Shown here: in pieces, positions 18,785-32,600 of the stretch | Layout: each line of letters starts with the position of its first letter | Numbering within the stretch: position 1 is the stretch's first letter | NCBI RefSeq assembly: GCF_921293095.1 | Contig: NC_060252.1 | Coordinates: 45,818,881 to 45,882,880, forward strand | DNA from: Ischnura elegans | Taxonomy: Eukaryota; Arthropoda; Insecta; Odonata; Coenagrionidae | Reading direction: 5' to 3' | DNA length: 64,000 bases | The notes under the pieces: model-generated | Database searches by the model: none | The model's input: the letters and a program-made list of their open reading frames with translations, nothing else | What the model was told of the DNA's origin: nothing | Translations under genes and position numbers: made by a program

Positions 18785-19789
18785 TCCAAAGATTTTCTAA
18801 TTTTCCTATGGCTTAATAAATTATCAGTGTTCATTCTCCCCCATTTGAAGCAAAGCATATAGCCTACATTGCACATGCTTCTCATGTTCTCAGTGGAAAT
18901 ACTAATCTTTCCTGGGATATAGATATTTATTTAGCCTCTGTATCTGTGATACTCCAAATATAATTCCAAATGCACAAACTTAATTTATTGCTCACTGGAC
19001 AGATTTTTTGAAACCAACATTGAAGCCCAAAACATCATTTGCTGTGAAGGAAGTCTGATTACCAATGCTTCACATATTCTGAAATTACTGAAAAAGGGTC
19101 ATATTAAACAGTTGACGAGTCAGTGAATTTTTGTTTGGAAGAAATATTCCACATCAATCTCTCAAGGTAGATTCAAACTTATACAAAGGATAAGCTTAGT
19201 CACTCTACTTTAATTTCATAGCAATATCATATACGGTACTTCTTTAAATGCAAGGTCAACATTTACTAAGATACCAAGCTCACAAATATTGTTATAATTG
19301 TAAAATATTAAGAAAATATGAGAATTTCCTTGTAGAATTGAAGATTTGCTCTAGTTAATCATCCATTGTTGTTTGTAAAGGCCTTAAAGACCAGCCTTTG
19401 GGGAGAAATAGATAATAAAAATTTAAATAGCTTTGTGGCACCTCCACTGCATTCTGCCTTTTTACTCTGCACACTGATTTGAAGAGGTCATTAGTTCAGT
19501 TCTCCAAATAAATGATGTACCTAAGCATTAGAATAATGTTAACCATTAGGATCCCTATGGGAAAAGTGCCAACCCTACCATATTTTAAGAACTTGCTTTA
19601 GGAATCGGTCCCTATTTATGTCTACAAACAGACTTTCAATGCATGAACCCTGATTAATGTCTATCAGGGGAATATATATACCTTTTGGCATCTATTCCTA
19701 GAAAATACATACACTGCAGTTCATCAAATCACCCTTTCATAGCTGTAGAAGAAATGAAAGGGGCTGGAAGAGAAGCTGGAGGATATGTA

Positions 19790-20575
19790 TAAAAGATGGA
19801 CTAGCGTCAGGAGGAGATATTAGAAGGGGTGAATTTGAAGCAAGAAGAAAAGGAAATCAAGAAAGGAGGAGAAAAATGAGGTGAAAATGGAGTTCAAGAG
19901 GCAATTTTTAATTAGATAGTGTACGTAGCTATGGTAGTGATGGCGGTCATAACGAAGAGACTGTAGGTAATTCAATTCCTAATTGAAGAAAACCTCGAGA
20001 GCCCAGGCTCCCATTTCTCTAGGCATTTCTATGCAACCTAATGCTGCATTTTAAACAATCCTTGCTTTGAGTTTTCCTTAAACAGCATCAATTTTAATAT
20101 GCATGAGATATCAAAAATTTATCACCAACATCACTTTTAAGTCTGTATCCCTAAGGTGATCTGAATGTGGTACTTATGAAATCAATTAGGATACTTAAAC
20201 TTGACGGCATTATAAATGATGAATAAGTGACGTAAAAATACAGTTTCGTGCATCAAAATTCGATATTCCGCTAATGATGACATAGTTCTATGTACCTATT
20301 GCATATCATCAGTAAAGTAATGGTAACAGCCAAAATTTGGCAAGTTCATATTCATCACAGCGCTGCATTATCGCATATTTCAGAAATTTTTGGTTGGTAA
20401 TCTCCTTTTAGGCATTACCAAGTGGTTACAAAATTATCACACACATTAATTTGTCCATATATGGAGCGTATACTCAGCGGTATTTATTATATCAGGTTAT
20501 GAAAGAAATAAATAGACATTACCGGACCTGAAATAATCTGACATCTCTTTTTTTCTTGAATTTTATTAAAGATAT
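19790..20575. repeat. Diverged duplicated segment, copy 1
   Basis: Shares a collinear series of blocks with 21235-22680: AGGTGAAAATGG near 19880 / 21280, GGTAATTCAATTC, GGCATTATAAATGATGAA near 20210 / 21945, GTGGTAACAGCCAAA-type blocks near 20320 / 22050, and TTCTTGAATTTTATTAAAGA near 20555 / 22655. The order is kept, so this is one duplication or two copies of a long unclassified repeat. Confidence 0.6.
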
Positions 20576-21234
20576 TCCCCAATGCACCAGACGATATTCG
20601 TCGGATATCTAAATAAGGTGATATATCTAAAACATGTAGTTATTTCACTGTGTACGGGAAAAAAAGTTTAGTTAGAACTATCGAAGTCTGATGAAATTTA
20701 TCAAACTTTTCGGTTCATATGGAACATCGAAAATTTCGGAAACAATTACCAAACCAATTTCATAAATTCTATCCAATCTGATAAATTCTATCAAACTGGA
20801 TTGGTAATTGTAACCGAACTGGCCACAGATTTGACATTCAGATTGGACATAGATTTGACTGGTTCAGTTAAGCTAGAATGGAAAAGGAAACAGCCTACAC
20901 AGATAAATCTGAGAAGCAAGCTGAAGACTTTACTGGACAAGACAGCCAGTCAGTCATATATGGCAGATAGATCCTAAGATAGAATTGATAGCAGTGTTCT
21001 TCAATTGTTGACAATGATACATTATATAATCAATATGAATCATGGTTTATTTTGAAAAGCTACGATAATATCTAAAGATGTGTGCAGCTGAATGGGGAAA
21101 GAAAATTCAAAGTAATTCTTACAACAATAAATACCTAGCTCCGAATTGATATATTTCCAGAGGTAATATTGAAAAATATTAATATTAAACAATTGAAGCT
21201 CACAATTCAACAGGTAACACTTAATAACAGGCAA

Positions 21235-22680
21235 TAATAACAGCTGGAAAAGGAAATCAAAAGAGCAGGAGAAATATGAGGTGAAAATGGGTCTGAAGAG
21301 GCAGTTTTTTGGATCAGATATCATACGTGGCTATGGTGGAGTTTGATGGTCATAAAGAAGAGAATAGGTAATTCAATTCATTATTGAGAAAAGACATGAG
21401 AATCCAAGTCCCCCTGTCTGTCTATGAATTTCCAAGCTATGTAGCTACTTTAGGTATCTGATGCGGTATTTTCAACACTACTTGCTTTGAGTTTTCCCCA
21501 AGGAGGTCGTAAATATTTATCACCTCTACATTATTTATTTACATCTTCCTTGGTTTTCCCAAAGCAGCATCATAAGTTATTTTTATATGCATATTATATC
21601 AGCAATTCTCTGACATGTGCGGACTCCATGGGGCCTGAGGGGGCCCGAGCCCCCTCAAAAATTCATTATTGGTGAGAGGAAAAAATGTGTCAGGCTTGTC
21701 GATTTTCCCTTGAGTGTCCAGATATCGAGATTCGAGCTATCAGGGTTCTAATTTTGATCAATGACTCTTCTAAAATACTTAAAAAACTTAAAACTTACTA
21801 CTTATAAAATTTCCCGGGGCACGATCCCTTGTTTGGGCCCTCCAATATTTTTTGTAAGTTAGCATCCCTGGTCTGCATCCTTTAAGTCATCTAAATGTAA
21901 TACTACTTAAATATTACTTACGATATCATAATTTGATGACATTATAAATGATGAAAAGGCGATGTAAAAGAATAACCTTGCAAATCAAAATTTGATATCA
22001 TTGCTAATGATGAAATAGTGATACCAATAAAATATCACCAGGAAAAGTAGTGGTAACAGCCAAACTTTGCTAGTTCATTTTCCTCATAGCATGGTACCCA
22101 GCAGTTTTCAGAAATAGTTGGTTGGCAATCTCCTTTTTGTCATCACCTAGTAATACCTATTTTAGATGAAAATAATACATCTGGTTACTGTCTCTTTGTT
22201 TGTAATTTTTCACTTATAAAAGATATGAACCATGATTTTCAAGTCTTCAAGGTTTTCCTAATATAAACTTTAATATAATTTTATTAATCATTGATATATG
22301 ACAAGGGAATAATAAAGGAATCTAAATAAGTAGGACTTAAAAAAAATCCTATTTCATCAGATTCCCATGAAAAAGTGAGCAGCATTGGTCAGGAAACTTT
22401 GGAGCCACCTGAAAATTGACGAGGCGACAAAGCCCAAGAGTTTTTTTTTAACTAGGAGTACCCATGGAAGTTTTAATAAAGGATATGTGATAATTCTACT
22501 TGGATGACACATTCAACTGGTGAAGATAAGAAAGCTACAAAAAGTTCTGGAAAAATGAATTCTTTCATCCTTAAAGATATTGTAGTCAATCCAGGTACAT
22601 ATTAAAGAAATAAAAAGAAATTACTGGATCTGAAATAGACTGAACAGCATTTCTTTTTTCTTGAATTTTATTAAAGACTT
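21235..22680. repeat. Diverged duplicated segment, copy 2 (with insertions)
   Basis: Collinear with 19790-20575 but longer, because non-matching sequence is present at about 21520-21880 and 22165-22590. No coding potential is seen. Confidence 0.6.
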
Positions 22681-24494
22681 AACATTATTTTGACCTTGAA
22701 TGTGAACTATGATTCAATACCATGTTTTGATTTAAAAAATATACTTAGTCATGAATACTGTCCAGAAATGTAATCAACAACTCTAAGTCTAGTGACGGAT
22801 TGCACGAGAGGTAATAATAATCGAATCACCCAATTTAACAGATTAAAATTCAATTTTTTCCAGTGCAATTTCATAGATTTTTTTAAAGAATTGCAAATAG
22901 TATTCCACAGTATAGTAATTCCACATGATAAAAAAATACCTAAGTTTTCATATATCAATCATTACCATTCCCAATGACTCAAAGACTTTTGTCAGTTCCA
23001 TAAAAAATAAAAAGCTTTGATTGTTCCCAGGTTTTGCTTGTTACCACATTTTTAATTGTATACGCACATTAAGAGTGTGCCAGGTTAAATACTTTAATGG
23101 AAGTCCCAATTCTCACAACCCTCACCTCCTCATTCAGCTTTATAAGCTGGCTGGCTCAAACATACCTATAGGTATACTTACTTGACAGCGTTGTAACATG
23201 CAAAACCAAGTTTGCTATTCAAACTTTAATTTTTTGTGGTACCTATTGGCATATGTTCTTGATTTATTGGTGATTGGGACGTTATTTTACCACACTATCA
23301 TGCCTTAAATCTTCTAAATTTGCAAGACATCATCGTAAGGTACAAGAAAAAAGTATCTGTGTTTGGACCTGCGAGTTTGGATAAAAGGCAGCATCAAAAC
23401 TTAGGCTGCGTTCATTAGATTCATGTGGAATCACTAACTTATAGGATTTTATTCACAATGAAAAGAGCTTAATGCTAGAAACTTTTAATTTGTGGCACGG
23501 AAAAATTGACATTTCATATATGTACATGCTTCCTAGAAAGCCACCTAAAAAAGTGTGGCGGGGGGCAGGAGGGTTTTCTGGGTCAGGGGCGCAGCTAGGA
23601 ATTAAGGCTGGGGGAGAGAGGTGCAACTAATACCAGGATGCGTGGAGGTATGGTATACCCACCAGGATAAGAGGTAGGTGCGAGATTAATAAATTGCGGA
23701 ATTTTAAGATAAATGGTTGAAAATGATGAGTTTTACGGCTTTCTGAGGGATATTTAATTAATCCTTACACTATTCTATAATTAATATAAATCCAATTAAG
23801 TAAAATGGATTAAACTTAAAAATTTCTCTGAGCTCTTGGGGGGTTTTATCCCTCAAAATCCCCCTCGCTGCACCAATGTTCTGGGTTACCGTCTCCTTAC
23901 ACCTTTAAAGTTTTCACTTCATTCAATTTACGTAATTTATTTTAATAAATACCAGTACAAAATTACTGTTTTTGAGTCTTAAAAATCACGTTTTTAGCAT
24001 TAAAAAATCCCTAATTTTCGGGGGAGGACCCCCTGACCTCCTTTGACCTGGGGCTTCTCCATACATCCCAGAAGGGCCCCGAAAATTCCGGTGAAACTTC
24101 AAAATCCTGGCCACGTCACTCGCCATTCATGCTCTACCTACTAAAATTAGGACTAGCAATTATTAAAGTCCTTTATTGTTCGGGGGAAAAACGAATTCCC
24201 ATACCTATCCTTTCGAAAAATATCTCTCTTAATTTATCGCTCCTGTCAGGCCTGGAAATATAATGAGGCTCTAATATATCTAATGATGTTCTCCGTATCG
24301 CTACTGTAAAAGGTATCCATTTCAAATTGCTCAAGCAATCTTAGCCTAGCGTGCAGCCTCCGAGTCTCTAGGGGCTCCCATCCAGATTAGCATCAGCTTA
24401 ATCCCTAAGCTGATGAGCTCATCAGCTAAATCCGCGTCAGTTTTTGACTTATCGCACAGCTTTCCTTCGTATTTTATTCAGTTCACGGATTAAG

Positions 24495-24705
24495 TTTTTC
24501 TGCATCGGATCCCATGTGCTCGCTGCGTATTTAAGGTGGGGTCAAACGAGTGCGAAATAGCACCTCTCATTTACTTTCTAATCCGAAAATCTTCCCGCGA
24601 TACACTCGATGAATCCTAACTTCTTCAAAGCTCGGCCACAAATATTCCTTGCATGTTCTCCACGCAAAGTTCGAACTTATCGAAACTCCCAGATAGTTCA
24701 CTTCG
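24495..24705 (-). mobile_element. Decayed LINE fragment (jockey/CR1-like RT C-terminus)
   Basis: Reverse-complement translation in shifting frames gives YLGVSI, EVRIHRVYRGKIF and an AASTWDP-like end, related to the fragment at 9405-9625. The shared DNA block includes GGATCCCATRTRCTCGCTGC. Broken by frameshifts and stops. Confidence 0.5.
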
Positions 24706-25297
24706 TTTGTCGTATTTTTATATTAGCAGCAACTATAGCATTTACATGGGGATAAATGGAGGACCTTCGCAAAACATATACCACCATGAAATGTAATATA
24801 TAAAATGTAAATACATAGTATTTTGTAATAAGAACATTATTTCGAAACTAAAATTTTATTTTTCATTGGCAATAAAATTTTCTCTAGTAATTTGAATTTT
24901 AAATGTAATTAAAATGTATTACGCCCAGTCTGTGTAGTATTTGGTCAATATGACTAACAAGAACAGATCGTGATCAAACTAAGCAGTGCAATAGATAATA
25001 AAATTTTGTAACGCAACTATATTTTGAATATGCAACCCACGGTACAGCAATGCATTTTCAGCGCCTATCTCGAGCATTTTTCTGGCTTCATCGCTGCAGC
25101 GATGGAGCGTTCCCTTGAAGCTAATAAAAAATGTTCTGTACGTGGAATTGATAGTCATTTTCCAGATTCAGGGAAGCAGGAGGAACATATTTGTATGAAT
25201 ATGTATTTTGGAGCGACGAATCGGTTCCCTAGGCGCAAGGCCGCAATGAGGAAAAAAATTGGGGACGGATATAGGAAGAGTGAACACTTAAGATACA

Positions 25298-25964
25298 ATA
25301 GGGTGGTTTCCTTCATCAAAGAAAACGAAAGGCATTGATTGCGATTCGTTACCCACCATTAGTGTATTCATAATATACAAATTATTTTGTTTTAGAAATA
25401 CCGGGTTAGACGAATGGCAATGGTCCATTTTTATCCTCATTTGAAAAGGGCCAGATTGGCGCCCATGCGATGCCACTCCACGTGACGTCACAGGGACCTA
25501 GTTTCTATACGAGAAGATAGGAGTTATACGTCGTCTGAGGTTACCATTGCATGCATGAGGCGCAGAGCTCAGGGAAACATGTCTTAACAATCACTTATTA
25601 AAACTGGCTAAGGTCGGAAAGTTTTCCTCGTTTGATAAGTTATTAATAATCCTTATTTAAGCCAAGCGCTACCAGCCAGCAGGGTACTAGGCTAGCCGCT
25701 AGTAGCCTGCGTCGTATCAGCGCTAAGCCTCGCCTCAAGGTCACCTCGCAGGGCGGGAGGGGGAACCAGAAATACGTCACGCGGAGAGACTTCCCGACAT
25801 TCATACTTAAGCGTCGCGTTTTCGCGCGCTTGAAAATTTTCACTTTTCATTTAATCGCGAAAAATAGATATCGTCATTTAAAAACCTAAAAGCGTGAAAT
25901 ACGTACTCCAGGAGTAATAATCTTTCGATTTAGGCAATAAAAAAATAATAGGAAACCACCCTAT
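25298..25964 (+). mobile_element. MITE family copy 2 (full length, about 667 bp)
   Basis: Begins ATAGGGTGGTTTCC and ends with its complement GGAAACCACCCTAT. The interior matches the copies at 53844 and (inverted) 60702 throughout, including GCCAGATTGGCGCCCATGC, CAGGGACCTAGTTTCTA, AAGCGCTACCAGCC and the AGATATCGTCATTTAAAAA block. No transposase, so non-autonomous. I could not define a convincing target-site duplication. Confidence 0.8.
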
Positions 25965-26210
25965 ATCCCAAAAATATTGGGGGATTGATCCCTTGATCCG
26001 CCCTGCTCGCTCTGCTCTCGCCGTGGAGAAAACCCTTTGGTTTTTTCAACAAATTCATACTAAACAGGCCAAAAGTGATTTTTCCCCACGAAGGGAAGAA
26101 TATTTACTCGTTTGATTTTGGATTCATGTTAATACTTTAATTTGAAGAAAATATTCAAAAAAACTGCATCGTTAGTTTGTAGAATATTCGTAAGAATAAA
26201 CGGAATATAC

Positions 26211-26610
26211 ATTATTATAATTATCATAGTATTCTACCGATTAAGGTAGGTTTCCATGGAGTACTTGAGAAGCATTTTCGGAAAATCCCCTTTCTTCAAG
26301 CACTTCCCTCTATTCAATAAGTCAATTCAGAATAAGGCCTGTTCCCTTTTATCCCATCTAAAAATCCTATTCTTTTCCTTCCTCTCCATCATTTACCTAA
26401 CACTCTACCTTCTAACACTGTTTTCAGCATCACCTGCCCGCTACTCGCTGTATCCATTCCTTCTGTCTCCTCTGTATCTCCTCTAAACGCTGCCTCTCCT
26501 CACCCATCATGTCCAGCACTTCTTCGCTCCTCTTCCTCTCCGTCCACTTAACCTTCTCCATTCTTCTCCACCCCCACATCTGGAATGGCTCTTCCGCCTT
26601 GCCTCTTCCG
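26211..26610 (-). mobile_element. LINE 3' end fragment
   Basis: The - strand encodes WRRMEKVKWTERKRSEEVLD and then MMGEERQRLEEIQRRQKEW, nearly the same as the C-terminus of the LINE at 27211-29090. It is followed by the same 3' tail, whose + strand reads ATTCTACCGATTAAGGTAG with CCATGGAGTACT, and an AT-rich terminal repeat. This is a second, 5'-truncated copy of the same family. Confidence 0.75.
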
Positions 26611-27210
26611 AAAAACCACTTCCGACCATTCATCACACAAATTTTTGTGGTGAACGAGACGAGATACGACAAAAAGTCATAGAACCCTATAAAATCGTCT
26701 GAAACCCTGGGAAACATTGTCGAAACACTTAGTTTCATTATGTTATGATTTTAAGTATAAATTAAATATTACGGTGAAAAATGCTCCCAACGGCTTCCAA
26801 TGTATATGAATCAAATACTCTAGAGAATCTGTCAGGCTGATAGATAATACATTTTTTATTTCCTTAGAAAAACGTTGTTTAGTTATAAAAATTTGTTTTT
26901 ATATGGTAGTCTACATACTCTACGCCCGTTTTCCAAGGGAAAGTGGAACTGTTGTTTATTTCTAACGTAGCCAATCGAAAAAAAAAACGATCCTTTAACA
27001 AACGGCAGACAAAAATTGTAAGGACTGGCGGAGCGACTATAAAAGGCTGAAGGGCTTTTACGGCCACTCAGGCAGAACCTCCCCAGCGAGCGACAGAGAG
27101 TATTGACAAATATTCACCGTCGCGATTCGAATTACGATAATCAGACTGTAAATTTACTATTTATTCTCTGACCAAAAGCTCTACCTGATCTCCAAGGAGC
27201 TAATAGCGTA

Positions 27211-29090
27211 CATTATTATTATAGTATTCTACCGATTAAGGTAGTTTTCCATGGAGTACTAAAGAAGTGATTTGGGAGACTCCCTTTCCTTCCAGAGCCG
27301 CCTTCTTCAATTCACTGTAAGGCCTAATCCCTTTCAATCTATCTAAAAATCCTATTCTTATCCTTCCCCTCCCCGCTTAGTACTCCTCCCATCCATACAT
27401 TCTGTCTCCTCCGTACCTCATCTAAAAGCTGCCTCTCCTCGCCAACCATATCCAGCACTTCGTCGTTCCTTTTCCTCTCCGTCCATTTCACCTTCTCCAT
27501 TCTTCTCCATACCCAAATCTCGAATGCATCCAATCTTCTCTCGTCTTCTTTCCTCAGTGTCCACGTTTCCGCACCGTAGAGAGCTACACTCCAGATCAAA
27601 CTCTTCACTAACCTTTTCTTTAAACTCTTACATAACGATCCTCTCAGAAGCTCCTCCCTGTTCATGAACGTCTCCTTTGCTAATGCAATTCTCTTCCTAA
27701 TGTCCTTACTATTGTATCCGTTTTCCTCTAACGTACTGCCTAAATAGTTTAACTGCTCAAGCTGCTCAAGTTTTTCACCACCCACCTTTATCTTAAGTAT
27801 CACACTCCTCGCTCGTGATGCTTTACAAAACCGCATAACCTTGGTCTTCTTGTGATTAATCCTCATTCCATACTACTCGCAACGCTCGTATAACGCATCC
27901 ACTAGAGCCTGAAGGCCCCTAGCTGACTGGCTAATCAACGCCTGATCATCGGCGAAACTCACTGATTTGAACATCATTCCTCCCACTTTTATCCCAGCTT
28001 CTTACTCATCCCACGCTTCCCTTACCATCTCTTCAGCGTACACGTTAAAGAGCTGCGGCGATGAAGGTCAGCCTTGCCTCACCCCTCGGCCAATCCTTGC
28101 CCACCCAGATTCTCCGCTACCCTCAATTGCGCAGTCTGGGCCATATACAGATTACGTATCAGTCGCTAATCCCTCCAATCTACACCTATTTTCTTGAGGA
28201 TATCCATTAACTTTACCCAATTCACTCTATCAAATGTTTTTTTCAAAACCCACAAAGCAGGCATATACGTCCTGGTCATATTCTAGGTTCCTCTCCACCA
28301 GGGACCTCATTATCGCTATTGCGTCGCGAGTTGACTTCCCTTTTCTAAAACCAAACTGATCATCGCCCAAATATTCGTTTGCCCTCGCCTCCATTCGTCT
28401 GTTCAATATCCTCAGTACCAATTTCGCCGCTTACCCATCTTCCCGTTTAATACTAAAGCTACCCCTCGCTGGCTTTCCTCCCAACCACTATACATAACCC
28501 TATACCCATCACTCCAATAGTCCCCCCCATCCCTCCACCTCACCTCACATAATCCTAAGATATCTATCCTCCCTTTATCCATTTCCCTTTTGATATTTTC
28601 TAACTTCCCCGCCCTCATCATAGTCCTCACATTCCACGCGCCTACATTTATATCCGACTTCTTCCTCTCCATCTTCTTGATCTTCTTTTCTTCTCTCTTC
28701 ATTGCTGCTGCTGCTGGTGATGATGATAAGTCTATGCAAGAATTTCGCATGTTGACGACCCCGAGGACCTTGCCGACCTCGCTGCCGTGACCGACACCCG
28801 CCCTTTGCGGACGGGTCCTGGGCGATGAGATTCCGGGGCTCATTTGGTTGTACTCCATGTTTTCAGGGAAGAGATAGTTGGTAGGGTTTCCCCTTTCCAT
28901 TCCATCAGTGTTTTTCACGTGACACCATCACGTGGACTACGTTTCGTCTGGCTCCTACCCTTCGACCTATCTGGCATAGGTGGCACTACCGGGAATAATT
29001 TAGAATTAATCCCGCCAGTGCAGCTCTAGGGGTCATAGGAACGCACAAGCCTTTCCACCGCGACAAGGTTGTAGCCCAGGGAAAGGATAG
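27211..29090 (-). pseudogene. Non-LTR retrotransposon (APE endonuclease + RT), internally deleted and frameshifted
   Basis: Reading 29090 to 27211 on the - strand: a 5' leader (CTACAACCTTGTCGCGGTGG), then an APE-type endonuclease start near 28680-28440 (INVGAWNVRTM, DILGLCEVRW, GYRVMYSGW). This jumps at about 28430 into mid-RT (LRILNRRMEARANEYLGDDQFGFRKGKSTRDA, 28421-28250). An extra A in an A-run near 28235 shifts the frame (EKTFDRVNWVKLMDILKKIG after shift). The FADD catalytic motif is at 27956-27942. The C-terminal region (27866-27339) contains LNYLGSTLEENGYNS, ALYGAETWTLRK and WVWRRMEKVKWTERKR. The 3' tail is AT-rich. The endonuclease C-terminus and RT N-terminus are missing, so the copy cannot be autonomous. 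Confidence 0.85.
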
Positions 29091-29641
29091 TGTACATAAA
29101 GAATGGAATTGTTACAGGATCATCGGGATGAGTACGCAAACAGGAAGTAACTGGGATGAAATAACAAGAGATGTCAATAAGTTGCTCGAGTGAGACAAAC
29201 ATTGGACAGAGATAATCAACTTAACGATAAGTCTGGGGTAAAAGATAAGAAGGAGCCCAACGACTCAATTTTCGGAACAGTAGTTATCTCGACGTATGAC
29301 CATCTACATCTCTTACGAATCGTTTTGTTGCTTTATCAAGGTATTCTCAAGTTAATTCATTTGAACTAGCATTAATACTATTAACTCGAACAATTTTGTA
29401 AACCCCTCTACACTGAAAATAACATTAAACTATCGACGCAGATTATTTACGGAAAACATACTTTATTTTGAATATATTTATTTCAAAACGAAAGAGCATG
29501 CGTTACGTTACCTACTGGATTTTATCAATCTTCTCTTTTTCACTCCCAAATAGGATCTAGCAGCTGAATCACCATCATCTGTCATTCTTCATCACACCAA
29601 AGTCTTAAAGCTGTGTTCCAGGTTATTTCCTTTTAGAAGAT

Positions 29642-32600
29642 ATGAACGAAAACCGAAAAGGTAAATGTGGAATGATAATAGTAAATGCATAAATAGCGCA
29701 AAACAACCCAAGGAATTCTAAAAATAGAAAAAAAAAACATTTTAAGGAGACTGAGTAGCGAATTCATACTTAGTAATTGTTTACTGTGCGTGGTTTGCAT
29801 TTCTTAAGAGACCTAGTCGATAATTTTTACAGTAGATATATAATATGAAAGATAACCTCAAATGTCCGTAAAATTTTACATTAGGTATAATAAAAATAAT
29901 ATTTTAAGACACGAGCTTTTTTCGAGTTGATGCTTAATTTTGTGAATATTGAGGGCGTCAATGTCAATTTTTCCCATTAATTTCAAGTAACAAACGTCAT
30001 ATTTCAATGCTAATTTCTTTAACAGCGGGTAGCGGGTGTTACATTAGCATAGATTATTGAAGAAAACTAATAAGCTTAGCGGTACGACCAGTTCTGCTGA
30101 TTTTACGAGAAAGTTAACCTTTTTCATTTCATTTCTGATACATCAAGGTCGTGACGTCCGCATTTTCTCTTAATAAACCGGTTGAAAATTTATGGGAAAC
30201 TAGTGGGGTGAAAAAAATTTGAATTCCTAATTTTTTACGTGACGTCTCGGTAGAAGTTTTCAAAATTTTCGTGAAATCGGTTTAGGCCGTAGCATTATCC
30301 ATAGTAAACTATCACCTTGTGATTATATATGCAAGTAAACTAATGACAAAGAAAGGAATTATTTGTGAAATATGTATGTGAAAACTCTGTTTTCAGTGTA
30401 AAGCACGACAAAATATCCAACTAAATCGACATCCACAAGAAAAAAAGATCGAGAATTTACGACAGTCAAAACAAATAATGATGGATTCTAATTAAAACAA
30501 ATGTGACGAAATTGTGAGTGAAAAGTGTGTGAAATTAATGCGCATGAACTTAGGACTGGGGAATTCTCTCATAGAAAGTTTACTCTCAATCATTACTTAG
30601 TTAATGACGATTAGTGTTCTAAATTCTAAATCTTACACGAGAAAAGATATTCCTATATTTCATTAATTTAATTTCCAATTATCATCTTGAAAGTTATTAA
30701 GCGTACGTCAATAGCAGCCGAAGCTCTGAGCTAGCCAAACAAAAGCAGTGTGTTTTTAAGGAAATCAGTAGAAAATATCAGCAAATAGCTCCCAATTAAT
30801 TTATTTTTAACGAATTGACAGATAGTGCAACAGTTACCATATTTATTTCACTTTTCACTAAAAAAAATAAAAACAACAGCAAGTATGGGAGATTTCTGGG
30901 AATAAATATCTCCTGACGAAGATCACAGGAAATATTAGCGTAAGGGGAGGTATTCCATGCTGGAACAATTATTATCAAGTGTGGTGGAATGTTCTCGCTA
31001 ACAAAAAAGTTTCTGAGTGCAACACCTTCATCTCGACCGCTTTTTGCTTGCGACTAGCGCCTTACTTTTTGATGTTGGAGAAGAATGACATACGTTTTGT
31101 CCCTCAGTTTTTCGCCAGTACACTCCTTTCCAGTGGATTTTTGTAAGTAATTTAAGTTATTCTATTCTATTCCAGGGTCTATGAGGAGCACTAACTCTAT
31201 TGACGACCCAAATATTGTAAGATCACCCTTGGCTGAAGAATATGCCAACTTAGCCATTCCAGATGTTCCTTTCACTGATATCCTTTTCAGAGCTATTGAT
31301 GCGAACTATGAAGCATTCAAAGACCGAGTTTGGGTGGTAAGTAATGCAGAACGATTTAAGATGAACGATGAAGGGTGCCCTAACGTGTTGCCGCGGGATT
31401 CGAGTCTTTCTCGTCCCGAAAACGAGACGAGACTGGAGACGAGACCGTTGGGTAATATTCGAGACGAGACAATACCACTTCCACGAGACTCTCGAGAGTC
31501 TTAAAATACCAATATATCTCCTTAATTGGTATTTGGTATAGCTTCATCCCTTAAACTATGTTCTTTTGTGAAGACTCAGAAATTCTACGCTTTTTAAGTA
31601 TTAAATTTGAAACATAATTCAATATTAGGTCTATGATAAATTTTCAATCTAAAAAAATAATTTTTGCCTAAAAATCCATTTCTGAATTAATGATTGAGAC
31701 TTCTGGAGACTAGTAAGGGGATGTTAATGGCTGACTACTTTTCCTTATTTCCTGCGATAATAACCTTCGAAAATTTATCAAGCAAAAGTTGGACTTTTTC
31801 CTAAAGTGGTAATTTTCAGTGTTTTCTTCTACGACGAAAATATTTTGGATTATGCTCGCATATTTTTAAATTTTTGCCCATGCGGTACTTGCATGTAAGG
31901 AGAAAATGATGGCGCCATTTCAAATTGCGCGGAGTGCGTCACTTCGCCACGAAGAAGAATGATAATTTAAATACCTGTATACCTCTTCCTGCATAATTTA
32001 TCTTATGAGATTAATGGGAATATTTGGCATAATGTTGCTAAATTATGTTGAGGATGTTACAATAAAAAATAATAGCTACAATTGGCTTTCCTATTTGACC
32101 TAAGTTTATTTCATTTGCCTTTATTTTGCAAATCAAAAATCCATTTAATTAAATATAGGTAAAATAAATTTAATCCAAAAGTCCACTATTGGATCATCTG
32201 ACTGGAATATATTCATCAGATACTCATTCTAACTCAATTCATCGTATTTTCTCCAGAAACACCAGTTAGCAACAGGTAATCTTATTTCAACAGCATTCAG
32301 TTCATTCTAAAAAGGGGCCAGAAACCTCTCGAAAAAAATCTATTTGCAGACGTGTGCAAAATTCTTGAGAGGAAAAATCATTCGCCCTGACCGGGATTCA
32401 AACCCGGATCCCTCGATTAGCGGCCGAGGTCTTTAGCTTAAATGGATAAACCATTCGACCGGAAGTGATCCGGGTCGAATCCCGGTCAAGGAGAATGATC
32501 TTTTCTCTCAAGAATTTCGCACATTTGTGGATTGCAGGTTACCCCGTAATGTATCCTTGACTAGACCCGGAGCAATTAAAAAATATTTGCTGACTGTTGA

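Larger units (their letters stand above)
17741..29641. other. Intergenic repeat field between HIP and the synthetase cluster
   Basis: About 12 kb with no gene I can support. It holds a short imperfect direct repeat (AACTCAGAAAAA... about 18003 and 18050), two abutting palindromes (18414-18471), a hairpin (18753-18784), an old duplicated segment (about 19790-22680), LINE remnants (24495-24705, 26211-26610, 27211-29090) and a MITE (25298-25964). ORFs such as 18107-18421 and 25024-25338 have no recognisable domain. Stretches 18800-19780, 22690-24480 and 29100-29640 show nothing specific; 23580-23880 looks like degraded dispersed repeat. Confidence 0.6.

Noticed and set aside
25024-25338. 104-codon + strand ORF
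   Set aside because: No recognisable domain, and its end runs into the left terminus of a MITE.
26430-26738. 102-codon - strand ORF as a host gene
   Set aside because: Its C-terminal half is the 3' end of the local LINE family (WRRMEKVKWTERK).
31337-31504. ORF continuing past synthetase A exon 2
   Set aside because: It reads through a good GTAAGT donor into a GAGAC repeat; the paralog stops at the same position.
32440-32492. Possible functional tRNA gene (box A and box B present)
   Set aside because: Part of an inverted SINE pair with homologous flanks at other loci and no clean acceptor stem.
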